Part shown: piece after piece, positions 61,801 through 63,580 of the stretch | How the letters are laid out: each line of letters starts with the position of its first letter | How positions within the stretch are numbered: position 1 is the first letter of the stretch | Origin: Meghimatium bilineatum | Lineage: Eukaryota; Mollusca; Gastropoda; Stylommatophora; Philomycidae | Length of the DNA stretch: 64,000 bases | NCBI GenBank assembly: GCA_034231615.1 | Contig: CM067298.1 | Span: 23,033,238-23,097,237, forward strand | Reading direction: 5' to 3' | Translations under genes and position numbers: made by a program | Notes under the pieces: generated by a model | What the model was told of the DNA's origin: nothing | Database searches by the model: none | The model's input: the letters and a program-made list of their open reading frames with translations, nothing else

Positions 61801-63038
61801 CAAGTTAGTTCTTTTCATATTTTAGTTGATTTGTATAAATAATAATAAGACTCATCGCTTGCCTTAGTTGTAGGGTGCTACATTGAAGACATTAACACAA
61901 AAAGTCCTCCAAACACCTCTATCCTCATTCATTTGGACAAGTGTAGAAAAATCATGCCCAGATCATTCCTTGATGATTGCAATCCAGTATTTTCTTTGTT
62001 TGCCTCCTCTCTTCCACCCTTGACCGTTCCTTACAAAATAGTATTAGAAAGTGAGTCGTGTCTGTCTCGTTACATGTTCAAACTAAACTAGGTTACACCA
62101 TTTTAGCACTGCCAAAAGTAGTTCTTGATAATCTACAAGTTTGTTTATTTGCTGCCGGGTGAATATATTTGTCTTGTGTTCTATATAATTAATTCTTAAC
62201 AAACATCTGTAGCACTTGTATTCAAAAGCCTCAATCCATGTCTGCATTAAATGTCCAGCTTTCACATTTGTATAGAAGTACAGTATGCTTAACACTAGCA
62301 ATTTGAATAGATTAAGCTTTACTTAATACATTGGAATCCCTTTACAGCACATTCTTTTATGACAAATTTCCCTATATAACAACAATTTTCTAATTTCTCA
62401 ATATTTATTCTATTTTGTTTATACTGTATATAGCAAATGTCTGTTATTACATACATATTTGTCAGTCCAGAACAAGTTGTAATTGAATTCCATTGCACTG
62501 ATCTTACTTTTGCAAATCATATTCAACCTTGCCATGACAGTTATCTCGAGTCTTAACTTAATCTCATTTCCTGAGTTGCCATCATCACATATTTGAGACC
62601 TGGGATATTTAAAAGTGGTAACTTCTTCAAGTTTGTGACTGTTTAACCAGATGTTCATGGATCAGTAATTTGTATAAATATAATTAGTTGTCTTGGAATT
62701 GTAGTTGATGTGTGTAGTTTGTTGTCTTGATATTTTAGTTGATGTGTATAGAGTCAGTTGTATTGATATTTTAGTTGTTGTTTGTAGTTAGTTTTGATAT
62801 TTTAGATGTGTATTGAGTCAGTTGTCTTGATATTTTATTTGATATGTGTAGTTTGTTGTGATAATTGTTTAGTTGTTGTACTTTGTGGAATTTAAAAAAA
62901 AGTCTTGTTCAGCTTTCACATTTGTGTTATTTTTAAGTGATATACATTTACCCTTCTTCCCACAGAATATGTGTCCTATTTGTGGCAAGAGTTTTCCTGC
63001 TAACAAGCTTGAAGCACATGCATCATCCTGTGGTGAAG
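27370..63038 (+). CDS. UIMC1: RAP80/UIMC1 ortholog, multi-exon gene model (3' partial, 5' uncertain)
   Basis: RAP80 reads K63-linked ubiquitin (and SUMO) at DNA double-strand breaks and brings the BRCA1-A complex (Abraxas, BRCC36, BRE, MERIT40) to chromatin; it acts in the nucleus. Seen here: an AIR-like region at the start of the exon 59687-61585 and a UBZ4 finger in the exon 62966-63038, in the same order as in vertebrate RAP80. Ten smaller upstream exons have AG acceptors, GT donors and phases that chain without conflict (2,1,0,0,0,0,2,0,2,0, then 0 and 1). The summed exons come to about 2.87 kb, or about 957 codons, longer than the roughly 719-residue human protein even though the 3' end is missing. 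The middle is low-complexity, acidic and Ser/Asn-rich, as in other RAP80 proteins. Introns hold SINEs, LINEs, a mariner element and satellites. The AIR and UBZ exons are firm; upstream exons rest on splice signals, open frame and phase only. Confidence 0.75.
27640..27795 (-). repeat. SINE-B copy, well preserved
   Basis: Plus-strand reading: cttcttcagcgttcattctc, aaactcccgctggatctctc, gtagtccagagaatggaaat, ccaatggtccgacacatccg. Best-preserved member of the family, directly downstream of the candidate exon 27370-27425. Confidence 0.75.
27795..28445. other. Intronic or intergenic sequence, no feature recognised
   Basis: No protein or repeat similarity noticed. Confidence 0.4.
28445..29160 (-). 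mobile_element. Merlin/ISXO2-type transposase remnant
   Basis: Minus strand: KIVEVDKSLFSKRAKF (about 28910-28863), which matches the E-V-D-x-S-x-F-x-K-R first catalytic block. Then after frameshifts come VNHRHSYVDPDMGG (28670), HSIKQMWRSVKWQYKKHNG (28620) and a YLVEFMWRSRL end (28530). The last three are hallmarks of ISXO2-like transposases (Merlin superfamily): N-H-x-x-x-x-V-D-P, then I-E-x-x-W (here I-K-Q-M-W, the catalytic Glu changed to Lys), then Y-L-x-E-F-x-W-R. Terminal repeats were not identified. Inactive. Confidence 0.8.
29356..29578. repeat. Minisatellite, 44-bp unit, five copies
   Basis: gattggcatagattttataa recurs at 29367, 29411, 29455, 29499 and 29544 (steps 44, 44, 44, 45). 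The one longer step is due to aaatattt in place of aaaagtt. Confidence 0.95.
29580..30655. other. Intron sequence without recognised genes
   Basis: Only a 21-bp direct repeat (tccttcatggacttcatga, about 30118-30160) stands out. The 134-codon minus frame at 30255-30659 is not similar to anything I know. Confidence 0.45.
30655..30775 (-). repeat. SINE-B copy, 3' portion
   Basis: Plus-strand reading: ttaattctcaaactcccacc, ggtctttcttatggcaagac, gaatgtagttgagagaacgg, aaatgcgttgtg. Head missing. Confidence 0.65.
31015..31109 (+). CDS. UIMC1: RAP80-like gene, basic N-terminal exon
   Basis: The acceptor tagtttcag is followed by G and then ATG at 31016; the donor is CAAG|gtagga. The frame reads MKRIGRRGRVLG and ends in phase 1. 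The ATG could be the true start, with the preceding G belonging to a 5' UTR, or an internal Met if 27370-27425 is coding. The basic Arg/Lys-rich start is compatible with a nuclear protein; vertebrate RAP80 also begins with a basic stretch, but I see no residue-level alignment. The outgoing phase matches the exon at 32466. Confidence 0.55.
31110..31690. other. Intron sequence without recognised features
   Basis: AT-rich; no repeat partner noticed. Confidence 0.4.
31690..32010. repeat. Two tRNA-like B boxes in opposite orientation
   Basis: 31697-31722 in reverse complement reads GGACCTGGTTCAATCCCCGT; 31980-32005 on the plus strand reads acatggttcaattcccgcca. Both are strong B-box matches followed by cagtctt. 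acctgaccaaccac occurs beside each (31774 and 31880). Suggests two facing fragments of one tRNA-derived SINE. Confidence 0.4.
32466..32527 (+). CDS. UIMC1: RAP80-like gene exon, first half of a UIM-like helix
   Basis: The exon lies between acceptor tttattgttag and donor TTG|gtaagt, 62 nt, phase 1 in and phase 0 out. It encodes an acidic helix ending MSNEEIKETL. Joined to the next exon it gives ETLAAILESS, which fits the core of a ubiquitin-interacting motif: an acidic patch, then A-x-x-x-S. Vertebrate RAP80 has two UIMs in its N-terminal region (the second contains KAIAESL). The upstream acidic residues are fewer than usual, so the UIM call is tentative. The exon call is firmer. Confidence 0.6.
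32847..33123 (+). repeat. SINE-A copy with intact target-site duplication
   Basis: Full-length element from ccgcccatgtgttgcagggt to a tail gaacgaacgtagaagaagaa. The 12-bp duplication aagaaaccatcc flanks it (32835-32846 and 33124-33135, partly merging with the A/G tail). Very similar to 55573-55850. Sits in the RAP80 intron after exon 32466-32527. Confidence 0.85.
33124..33800. other. Intron sequence without recognised features
   Basis: No similarity noticed on either strand. Confidence 0.4.
33800..34083 (+). repeat. SINE-A copy, diverged
   Basis: Head tgctggggcgcgaaagggaa, middle gtcacagtgacccagaagcc, tail ctgcaggagtttgataatga then aagcagaagaagaag. Confidence 0.8.
34195..34510 (+). mobile_element. 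LINE family 1: C-terminal and 3' end fragment
   Basis: Plus frames read IKHIKRQQVKWFGHLMRMNP, then NQIPIRAYNKRISRHKTKGR, then WIEKVKIT, followed by the 3' end cctttacgcttaacagcatg, accatcattcacctgggaat, agacaaaag. It matches 17405-17745 and 6250-6330 in reverse. Confidence 0.75.
34676..34758. repeat. Three-copy direct repeat of about 34 bp
   Basis: taggtaagtgaagacaaaa at 34680 and 34713, then a shorter taagtaagtgaac at 34746. Confidence 0.85.
34935..34967 (+). CDS. UIMC1: RAP80-like gene, 33-nt micro-exon completing the UIM-like helix
   Basis: The acceptor gtgtttcag and donor CAT|gtaagt bound an 11-codon exon (AAILESSPLLH), phase 0 on both sides. It supplies the Ala and Ser of the A-x-x-x-S core of the putative UIM, so inclusion or skipping would switch the motif without shifting the frame. 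The intron on its right contains a SINE-B and two retroelement fragments. Confidence 0.6.
35025..35170 (-). repeat. SINE-B copy, diverged
   Basis: Plus-strand reading: ttgttctcaagctcccattg, ttttactagatttccagcag, gttttagtccagagaacaaa, ccaatgacctgacatatca. Just downstream of the micro-exon 34935-34967. Confidence 0.65.
35335..35700 (+). mobile_element. LINE family 6: C-terminal tail fragment
   Basis: Plus strand: EQVVILHLRTGPTDCA, a short frameshift, FKIGDTAMCTCG-like (35427), then KHILQDCPEYEMLRHTQ. This is the H-L-R-T-G-H ... C-x-C-G ... H-I-L-Q-x-C-P tail of the 48.4-kb copy. Ends in atgtttcaagtgaac then an aaaagaagaagaa tail, which is duplicated (35620 and 35678). Confidence 0.75.
35870..37015 (+). 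mobile_element. LINE family 6: 5' end and endonuclease fused to C-terminal tail (internal deletion)
   Basis: 36000-36340 is a non-coding 5' region (cgaggaagcaccttgaaatg, tgtgacggacattcatgcag). It is followed by an endonuclease with frameshifts: LQWNADGVIRKRDG-like (36362), EEQVHVCIQETHFSSDS-like (36436), then EFHLLNYYCPNDRLLALNTI-like (36670), then a VCGDFGQN-like end (36757). Directly at about 36775 this joins FKIGNTAMWTAQ and EHILQEYTEYETLRQTYWPE, the extreme C-terminus. The whole RT and RNase H are missing. Tail ends aacgaaagaagaagaa. Confidence 0.75.
37240..37344 (+). CDS. UIMC1: RAP80-like gene exon (105 nt)
   Basis: The acceptor atttaacttttcag and donor GAT|gtaagg bound 35 codons, phase 0 on both sides. 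The peptide is Ser/Thr- and Glu/Asp-rich and ends ILDPEKEMAD; no domain is recognised. Only this frame connects to both neighbours. Confidence 0.6.
37440..37612. repeat. Degenerate minisatellite, about 22-25-bp unit
   Basis: Repeated ttctttcattggatgggaag with shifts; five to six imperfect units. Directly downstream of exon 37240-37344. Confidence 0.85.
37612..38425. other. Intron sequence; cryptic 26-nt exon-like segment only
   Basis: ttttctacag|...|gtaagt at 38274-38300 looks like an exon, but its length (26 nt) breaks the otherwise consistent phases. No other feature recognised. Confidence 0.4.
38425..38590 (-). repeat. SINE-B copy, well preserved
   Basis: Plus-strand reading: cttcttcagcgttcattctc, aaactcccgctggatttctc, tgtagtccagagaatggaaa, gccagtggcccaacacatcc. 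Confidence 0.75.
38590..39050. other. No identifiable feature
   Basis: Contains a short G-rich run (catggggggga) at about 38774; nothing else recognised. Confidence 0.4.
39050..39430 (+). mobile_element. RNase H fragment of a LINE, decayed
   Basis: Plus strand reads I-P-G-H-S-G-P-A-G-N-E-I-A-A-K, the last RNase H block (G-H-x-G ... G-N-E-x-A-D with the Asp replaced by Ala). It then reads NTHVEW-like and RLDQTH-like pieces after frameshifts. Related to, but more diverged than, LINE family 6. Confidence 0.5.
39602..40334. mobile_element. piggyBac-like non-autonomous element (733 bp)
   Basis: TTAA flanks at 39598-39601 and 40335-40338. Terminal inverted repeats CCTTTAGCGCGCTATG (left) and CCTTTAGCACACTGTG (right, reverse complement), 13 of 16 identical. 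TTAA duplication and CCYTT ends are the hallmark of piggyBac. The left part (tgttttgaaatcgcgataac, aaataaagaattaaattctg) is shared with 57701-57990 and, more weakly, 50697, 56450 and 58380. No transposase frame. Confidence 0.7.
40534..40734 (+). CDS. UIMC1: RAP80-like gene exon, acidic with SIM-like core
   Basis: The acceptor gatttgtctcag is followed by an open frame beginning SPNMDNEEH. It contains ISDSDSSHDVDLLPIT, where an acidic/Ser run abuts a hydrophobic V-D-L-L-P-I core. That arrangement resembles SUMO-interaction motifs; human RAP80 has a SIM near FIVISDSD. Two donors are possible: ATG|gttagt at 40735 (phase 0, fits the next exon) and a better-consensus gtaagt at 40739 (phase 1, does not fit). 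I chose 40734 on phase. The exon begins about 200 bp right of a piggyBac-like element. Confidence 0.6.
40740..41770. other. Intron sequence without recognised features
   Basis: AT-rich; nothing recognised between the exon and the mariner element. Confidence 0.4.
41773..41962 (+). repeat. Left terminal inverted repeat of the mariner element
   Basis: Pairs with 43743-43933; internal landmarks: gttgtccaccgatattgtct, attatgattaattatt, tcgcagcagttgcga. Confidence 0.88.
42130..43200 (-). pseudogene. Mariner-type transposase, broken by a SINE and frameshifts
   Basis: Minus strand, in order: KKRNERTK and VDNF-like DNA-binding end (about 43120); a RKPHLVTMRSQYLRQIRR-like segment (about 42930); QENYDIV, the SINE, then YTDETWINASH (first catalytic Asp in DETW, 42583-42594). 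After frameshifts come NIFRNWLEKTVLPSL and SCLVMDK (second Asp, codon 42317-42319), then SSIKEDINIWLKKEHTPFT-like and a LKPELLLMVK-like helix. The third catalytic residue's region was not found. This DETW/VMD(N)A arrangement is typical of a mariner-related family common in invertebrates. Confidence 0.8.
42610..42869 (+). repeat. SINE-C (tRNA-derived) inside the transposase, with 9-bp target-site duplication
   Basis: Starts gcagggagctgcttagcgca, with B-box-like gtcctgtgttcactcccc, the gaggcggaaatgtttttcag and gatcgcaacggcttcc blocks, and a T-rich 3' end. The duplication tacaatatc is perfect (42601-42609 and 42870-42878). It interrupts the transposase one codon before Y-T-D-E-T-W; removing it restores the local reading. 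Confidence 0.92.
43743..43933 (-). repeat. Right terminal inverted repeat of the mariner element
   Basis: Reverse complement of 41773-41962, with differences such as tgctgcgataaatccgttca in place of the left arm's matching block. Confidence 0.88.
43936..44640 (-). mobile_element. LINE C-terminal region, decayed
   Basis: Minus strand: SHVIHMSDKYLKKKLFFGEL (about 44280), then a S-V-G-K-C and V-W-K-I segment, then DHSAWSNQCRN-like (44110). This follows the G-H-V-x-R-M ... L-P-K-x-L-F-Y-G-E-L ... D-R-x-x-W-R pattern of LINE tails. It abuts the right end of the mariner element. Confidence 0.6.
44640..44905 (-). mobile_element. LINE C-terminal fragment
   Basis: Minus strand reads I-E-K-x-K-I-K-W-F-G-Q-F-L-R-M-Y-S-Q-Q-L, the same block as the EKQQIKWLARLMIMNHNQLP segment in LINE family 1. 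Confidence 0.55.
45090..45335 (+). repeat. Three tandem copies of a SINE-B 3' tail (about 80 bp each)
   Basis: ctttggactaaaatcctgct then gctacaagcaagatttggtg then gaagtttgagaac, starting near 45098, 45177 and 45254 (last one shorter). Upstream SINE parts are absent, so these are duplicated tails, ending about 135 bp before the exon 45471-45619. Confidence 0.85.
45471..45619 (+). CDS. UIMC1: RAP80-like gene exon with acidic SDSDEDE motif
   Basis: The acceptor gatcaattgtcag and donor AA|gtatgc bound 149 nt, phase 0 in and phase 2 out. The peptide starts TSRTPVMGIIRESS and contains QLVSDSDEDETQ, a hydrophobic step followed by an acidic/Ser run typical of phospho-dependent SIMs. The split Lys codon is completed by the A that begins the exon at 47635. 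The donor is weaker than the others. Confidence 0.6.
45655..45780. repeat. Short direct duplication next to exon 45471-45619
   Basis: gagatgtgtttattgtgata occurs at 45679 and 45724, each followed by aagtaggtg. Two full copies and one decayed one. Confidence 0.8.
46140..46760 (-). mobile_element. Penelope-like terminal-repeat candidate, with purine-rich tract and inverted repeat
   Basis: Minus strand carries TTGATAA, AGGTCCCAATAGGAC and AGACA at 46230-46204 (GTCC pairs with GGAC), comparable to the block at 26021. A long purine-rich stretch (46495-46590) is the complement of the pyrimidine-rich stretch at 25490-25980. A 21-bp perfect inverted repeat (46626-46646 and 46714-46734) encloses a TA run. 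Confidence 0.4.
46626..46734. repeat. Perfect 21-bp inverted repeat around a TA microsatellite
   Basis: The left arm aatcaacagcacatgggata(g) is exactly complementary to the right arm ending tgtgctgttgatt. The 67-bp loop contains acacacacaac and an AT run of about 12 units (46678-46702). Confidence 0.95.
46808..46842. repeat. (TA)n microsatellite
   Basis: About 17 TA units immediately before a LINE tail. Confidence 0.95.
46845..47108 (+). mobile_element. LINE C-terminal end with CCHH-type finger
   Basis: Plus strand after the TA run: AQNRSTWSSTIKKNASSCEK, then RKNAAAQQWRAARKSR, then STEVIPCPNCPRTFTARIGL, a stop in place of an H-L codon region, and THNKGHN. The C-P-x-C-x-R-x-F-x-A-R-I-G-L ... 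H...H end is the standard C-terminus of one LINE group. Confidence 0.75.
47108..47634. other. Intron sequence without recognised features
   Basis: AT-rich; nothing recognised. Confidence 0.4.
47635..47776 (+). CDS. UIMC1: RAP80-like gene exon (142 nt)
   Basis: The acceptor tttgtatgtgttag and donor AAT|gtaaga bound the exon, phase 2 in and phase 0 out. The frame reads SPDNVQQKLTPLDIIPETQT and then an acidic EEDEVDL stretch. No folded domain is recognised. Only this frame is open and phase-compatible with both neighbours. Confidence 0.6.
47820..47945. repeat. Two-copy direct repeat of about 60 bp
   Basis: catgcttcagccaccgacgg at 47820 and catgcttcagccacccacgg at 47881, each followed by tttgtta and ctagcatattttt. 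Confidence 0.85.
48045..48378 (+). mobile_element. LINE fragment (left half of a host element split by LINE family 6)
   Basis: Plus strand: W-Q-G-A-N-R-K-T-S-L, then SYMYPVAIYGCETWAMTSTI, then EKKISVFKIKSY. This is the post-RT region of a LINE. The next expected residues (CYRKVLRILW) appear only at 49304, after the inserted element. Confidence 0.72.
48379..49310 (+). mobile_element. LINE family 6: intact RNase H domain and C-terminus, 5' truncated
   Basis: An open frame of 276 codons (48442-49272) holds a full RNase H: VYTDGSAEGA (first Asp), NFRAEAVAL (Glu), IDIFTDCRSLLEL (second Asp), WIPSHCGIMGNEKADAL (final Asp). The C-terminal tail FRLRTGHCRLLGHLYLFR, then DECPCGSRTQTLEHILQDCP follows, with a stop at 49270-49272. 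The 3' end is gaacgcagaagaagaagaa. A short imperfect duplication around ttatag (48373-48378 and 49311-49316) marks insertion into another LINE. The best-preserved coding segment of any transposon in the window. Confidence 0.88.
49311..49400 (+). mobile_element. LINE fragment (right half of the split host element)
   Basis: Reads K-C-Y-R-K-V-L-R-I-L-W-T with one frameshift, continuing the element interrupted at 48378. Confidence 0.6.
49720..50095. repeat. Degenerate minisatellite, about 34-bp unit, roughly ten copies
   Basis: Repeated cttcacaagttactgaggtt then acactgttacagat with many substitutions and indels. Borders the RNase H fragment at 50105. Confidence 0.85.
50105..50463 (+). mobile_element. 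LINE family 4: RNase H end plus C-terminal motif, copy 2
   Basis: Uninterrupted frame: TWIYCPGHAGVRGNERADLL, then AGNAAIDGTLLRRDKAVINS, then a MLEIGVFRGEGRKSKF segment, then LLERRVEHLWECPAC and stop. Collinear with 21200-21570 without its frameshift. 5' truncated inside RNase H. Ends about 115 bp before the micro-exon 50578-50612. Confidence 0.85.
50578..50612 (+). CDS. UIMC1: RAP80-like gene, 35-nt micro-exon
   Basis: A strong polypyrimidine acceptor (ttttttatttcag) and a strong donor (CAG|gtaagc) flank 35 nt reading NKQDTLLTSIY plus a split codon (phase 0 in, phase 2 out). The other two frames contain stops. It requires a downstream exon of length 1 mod 3 before the phase-0 exon at 59687; the 22-nt candidate at 54011 meets that. 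Confidence 0.5.
50697..51660. mobile_element. piggyBac-like element, left end recognisable
   Basis: TTAA at 50693-50696 followed by CCTTTTGCACTACGGC. The interior (aaaatgcaataacttttttg, tgtaaataaagaa) matches 56480-56590, 57790-57860 and 58440-58500. The region 51530-51640 (gtcatgtgaacccaacattt, tgcacagcaaaaggg) matches 59253-59320. The right terminus is not identified. Confidence 0.5.
51931..52275. repeat. Minisatellite, 47-bp unit, seven to eight copies
   Basis: ctgattgtatggcaattgtt at 51933, 51980, 52030, 52077, 52124, 52171 and 52218, with a broken unit at 52265. All steps are 47 except one of 50. The array is bracketed by near-identical tgtcatgttgcaaaaacta segments (51912 and 52313). 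Confidence 0.95.
52436..53745. repeat. Minisatellite, 33-bp unit, about 39 copies with higher-order structure
   Basis: catgattgttgtgtatgaga recurs at exact 33-bp steps. Units differ almost only at one spot: tgggcat (G type), taggcat (A type) or taagcat (B type). Because 33 is divisible by 3 and the unit has no stop in two minus frames, there are long artificial frames (502 and 414 codons; repeat peptides HKLFLIHNNHA and MPTNYFSYTTI). These should not be annotated as proteins. Confidence 0.97.
53750..53962. repeat. Degenerate flank of the 33-bp array, about 36-40-bp units
   Basis: Four to five imperfect repeats of gaggaaggtcagatgttttg then tgacatgattgttgtatat. The end of each unit resembles the 33-bp satellite, so this looks like its older or ancestral flank. 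Confidence 0.85.
54011..54032 (+). CDS. UIMC1: Candidate 22-nt micro-exon of the RAP80-like gene
   Basis: The acceptor ctccccag is followed by 22 nt and the donor AAG|gtaatg. With incoming phase 2 it reads R-KHLIQNK and leaves phase 0, as the AIR exon needs. A second acceptor (atcacttag, 53993) would give a 39-nt exon reading HLTPQKTLDTEQ, but only in phase 1, and it does not fit the neighbours. The sequence context looks exonic; the exact borders are uncertain. Confidence 0.35.
54065..54330 (-). repeat. SINE-A copy, diverged
   Basis: Plus-strand reading: cttcttctgcatttgttctc, gcaagatgtagtccagattg, tcacattgacccataggatg, cagtgttgctattctatgca. About 30 bp downstream of the candidate micro-exon. 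Confidence 0.7.
54420..54610. repeat. Degenerate minisatellite, about 22-24-bp unit
   Basis: Roughly eight copies of a-cactgaatg-caataa-ttaaa, drifting in length. Confidence 0.85.
54590..55565 (-). mobile_element. LINE related to family 2, split by a SINE-A
   Basis: Minus strand, right to left: M-K-K-T-K-I-I-P-T-D-K-T-K then IENCNLEEMTHFNYLGTNIN then NAGDCVVEIK (55560-55390). After the SINE (55125-55375) come a degraded middle and the C-terminus GGDDRRKLEQRPPK-like (54780) ending IEQTTFWKEYIT (54650-54620). The T-T-F-W-K-E-Y end matches LINE family 2, but overall similarity is low. Confidence 0.7.
55125..55375 (-). repeat. SINE-A copy inserted in the LINE
   Basis: Plus-strand reading: cttctttcttctgcgtttgt, tctcaaactcctgcagatta, ggtttacagcattgctgcaa, gccaactccatcccataacc, and a head near gcagtgttgctattcttta. 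Confidence 0.82.
55573..55850 (+). repeat. SINE-A copy, youngest-looking, with 11-bp target-site duplication
   Basis: From gcccgtgtgttgccggggcc to aacgaagaagaagaag, flanked by attaaaaattt (55562-55572 and 55851-55861). Closely matches 32847-33123. Lies 3' of and partly within the LINE remnant on the opposite strand. Confidence 0.9.
56338..57311. mobile_element. piggyBac-like elements, two nested TTAA-bounded termini
   Basis: Inner pair: CCTTTAGGGCTCTGA at 56399-56413 and its perfect inverse at 57297-57311, flanked by TTAA at 56395 and 57312. A second TTAA-CCTTTATGACTCTG terminus starts at 56334, and a GGAAGG-TTAA terminus ends at 57295. cgcaatgttgcg occurs near both outer ends (56347 and 57262). 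The interior shares blocks with the other copies of this family. No transposase frame. Confidence 0.65.
56377..56436. repeat. Perfect 20-bp hairpin at the left end of the piggyBac-like element
   Basis: GGGGATGTTTCTTAATTTTT (56377-56396) is exactly complementary to 56417-56436; the 20-nt loop is the piggyBac terminus aacctttagggctctgactt. Confidence 0.97.
57701..58140. mobile_element. piggyBac-like element, left part
   Basis: TTAA (57697-57700) then CTTTTCGCACGCTGTG. The next about 280 bp parallel 39602-39900 (ggtggctgttttgaaattgc, aaataaagaattaaattctg, tgtgtgtgtgatacgag). Cut off by the retroelement fragment that follows. Confidence 0.6.
58140..58365 (+). mobile_element. LINE family 4: C-terminal tail, copy 3
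   Basis: Plus strand reads Y-T-L-R-D-L-L-K-R-R-S-E-H-L-W-T-C-P-V-C and then a stop (58275-58350), equivalent to the R-S-E-Q-L-W-T-C-P-D-C and R-V-E-H-L-W-E-C-P-A-C ends of the other copies. Upstream homology is frameshifted. Confidence 0.7.
58375..59389. mobile_element. piggyBac-like element, right end and interior
   Basis: Interior blocks (gttggtgggtgtttggaaaa, acatgtaaataaagaattga; then gtcatgtgagcctaacatct near 59256) match 50697-51640. The right end ATGCTAAAGG-TTAA at 59376-59389 is the inverse of the family terminus. A short minus frame MDAIFHEIFVDSDTDDN (59130-59080) could be the acidic start of a lost transposase; that is speculative. Confidence 0.5.
59440..59470 (+). repeat. tRNA-like B-box fragment
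   Basis: ctggttcaaatcctgtcact resembles the segment at 4853-4875; no full SINE body is seen. Confidence 0.3.
59590..59645. repeat. Short direct repeat before the AIR exon
   Basis: agaattggttgggtaa occurs at 59589 and 59628, about 40 bp apart, upstream of the acceptor at 59686. Confidence 0.85.
59687..61585 (+). CDS. UIMC1: RAP80 main exon: AIR region plus long acidic/Ser-rich linker
   Basis: The acceptor ttgttgacag is followed by 633 open codons and the donor GAT|gtgagt (phase 0 on both sides). The first 50 residues match the Abraxas-interacting region of RAP80: a Trp, then NPDCYTQVI (human DPNQYTKVI, 59729-59755), a basic helix GRVRRAHKQM, and a G-x-P-V-x-x-x-P tail. AIR docks RAP80 onto Abraxas and so onto the whole BRCA1-A complex. 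The remaining sequence is disordered, rich in Lys/Glu/Ser/Asn. Two SIM-like cores are visible: VEVLLSDDED (from 60686) and VDVLVIS (61478-61498). The open frame runs on to 61705 as intron read-through, and the hydrophobic tail after 61585 should not be taken as a membrane segment. The frame also contains an ATG at 59690, but homology places this as an internal exon. Confidence 0.85.
61706..62080. other. Intron sequence, T-rich, no feature recognised
   Basis: Loose repeats of ttagttg and ttgtcttgaca begin here and become denser at 62660-62880. Confidence 0.45.
62083..62660 (-). mobile_element. LINE family 8: post-RT segment, decayed
   Basis: Minus strand: N-I-W-L-N-S-H-K-L-E-E-V-T-T-F-K-Y, then a N-E-I-K-L-R-L block and MARLNMICKSKIS (62640-62480). 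Then the frame LQTWIEAFEYKCYRCLLRIN-like, YIEHKTNIFTRQQINKLVDY and a QELLLAVLKWCNLV end (62240-62083). These match the L-E-E-V-x-x-F-K-Y-L ... A-x-A-R-L-x-x-I-W ... A-F-E-x-K-C-x-R-x-L-L-R-I-x-Y-x-E-H-K-T-N order of a LINE group widespread in molluscs and other invertebrates. Stops and a gap between halves. Confidence 0.75.
62660..62880. repeat. Degenerate minisatellite, about 35-40-bp unit
   Basis: Five to six imperfect copies of gttgtcttgatattttagtt then gatgtgtatagagtcagtt. Confidence 0.8.
62966..63038 (+). CDS. UIMC1: RAP80 exon encoding UBZ4 zinc finger
   Basis: The acceptor ccttcttcccacag and donor GAAG|gtgaat bound the exon, phase 0 in and phase 1 out. The peptide contains CPICGKSFPANKLEAHASSC, with ligands C-x2-C-x11-H-x3-C, the exact UBZ4 spacing. 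Vertebrate RAP80 has CPLCDQCFPPTKIERHAMYC at the same place, downstream of the AIR. The second zinc-finger exon expected next is not seen before the window ends. Confidence 0.88.
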
Positions 63039-63425
63039 GTGAATATGTCTAATAGTCTGTGTAAGATAAGACAGACTGATATTCTCTGTAAAACTGATCA
63101 TATTTGCAAGCTATTCTGATGGTCACTGTAAGACACTGATGGACTTTGTATGCTGGTCTGCTCCACAAATGCCAGCTCCTTGTCATGGCAATGAGGCTTA
63201 AGAATGTCACCAATTGTTGAAAAACGACCTGACTTGGTCCATTCACATCTAAGCAAGTTGACTGTCTACCTTAGCAAATTAAGTTTAGTCTAAAGAGGAC
63301 TTAGATTTTCCAATTGTTACAAGAGACAGGAATTGAACAATGTTAATGGTTATGTATTTTCTGACCAGGTTTCAGTCTCAATTTCAGCTCATCAGGGATT
63401 GTCCAGTTGTTCCTTTTATCTGTTT
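63039..63425. other. Intron sequence after the UBZ exon
   Basis: No second zinc-finger exon or other feature is visible. Confidence 0.45.
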
Positions 63426-63580
63426 ATTTCATTCATTCTTAAGCTCTCACCTGATATCTCTCTTACAGCAGACAACGAACATACAATATTTCTAGCGGGA
63501 TATAGTCCAGAGAGAGGAAATGTGCTGTCGTCATTTTATTTGCAACAATGACCCAACACATCAGACTTCGATGATTTTTC
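63425..63580 (-). repeat. SINE-B copy, diverged
   Basis: Plus-strand reading: cattcattcttaagctctca, cctgatatctctcttacagc, gatatagtccagagagagga, gcaacaatgacccaacacat. Confidence 0.65.
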
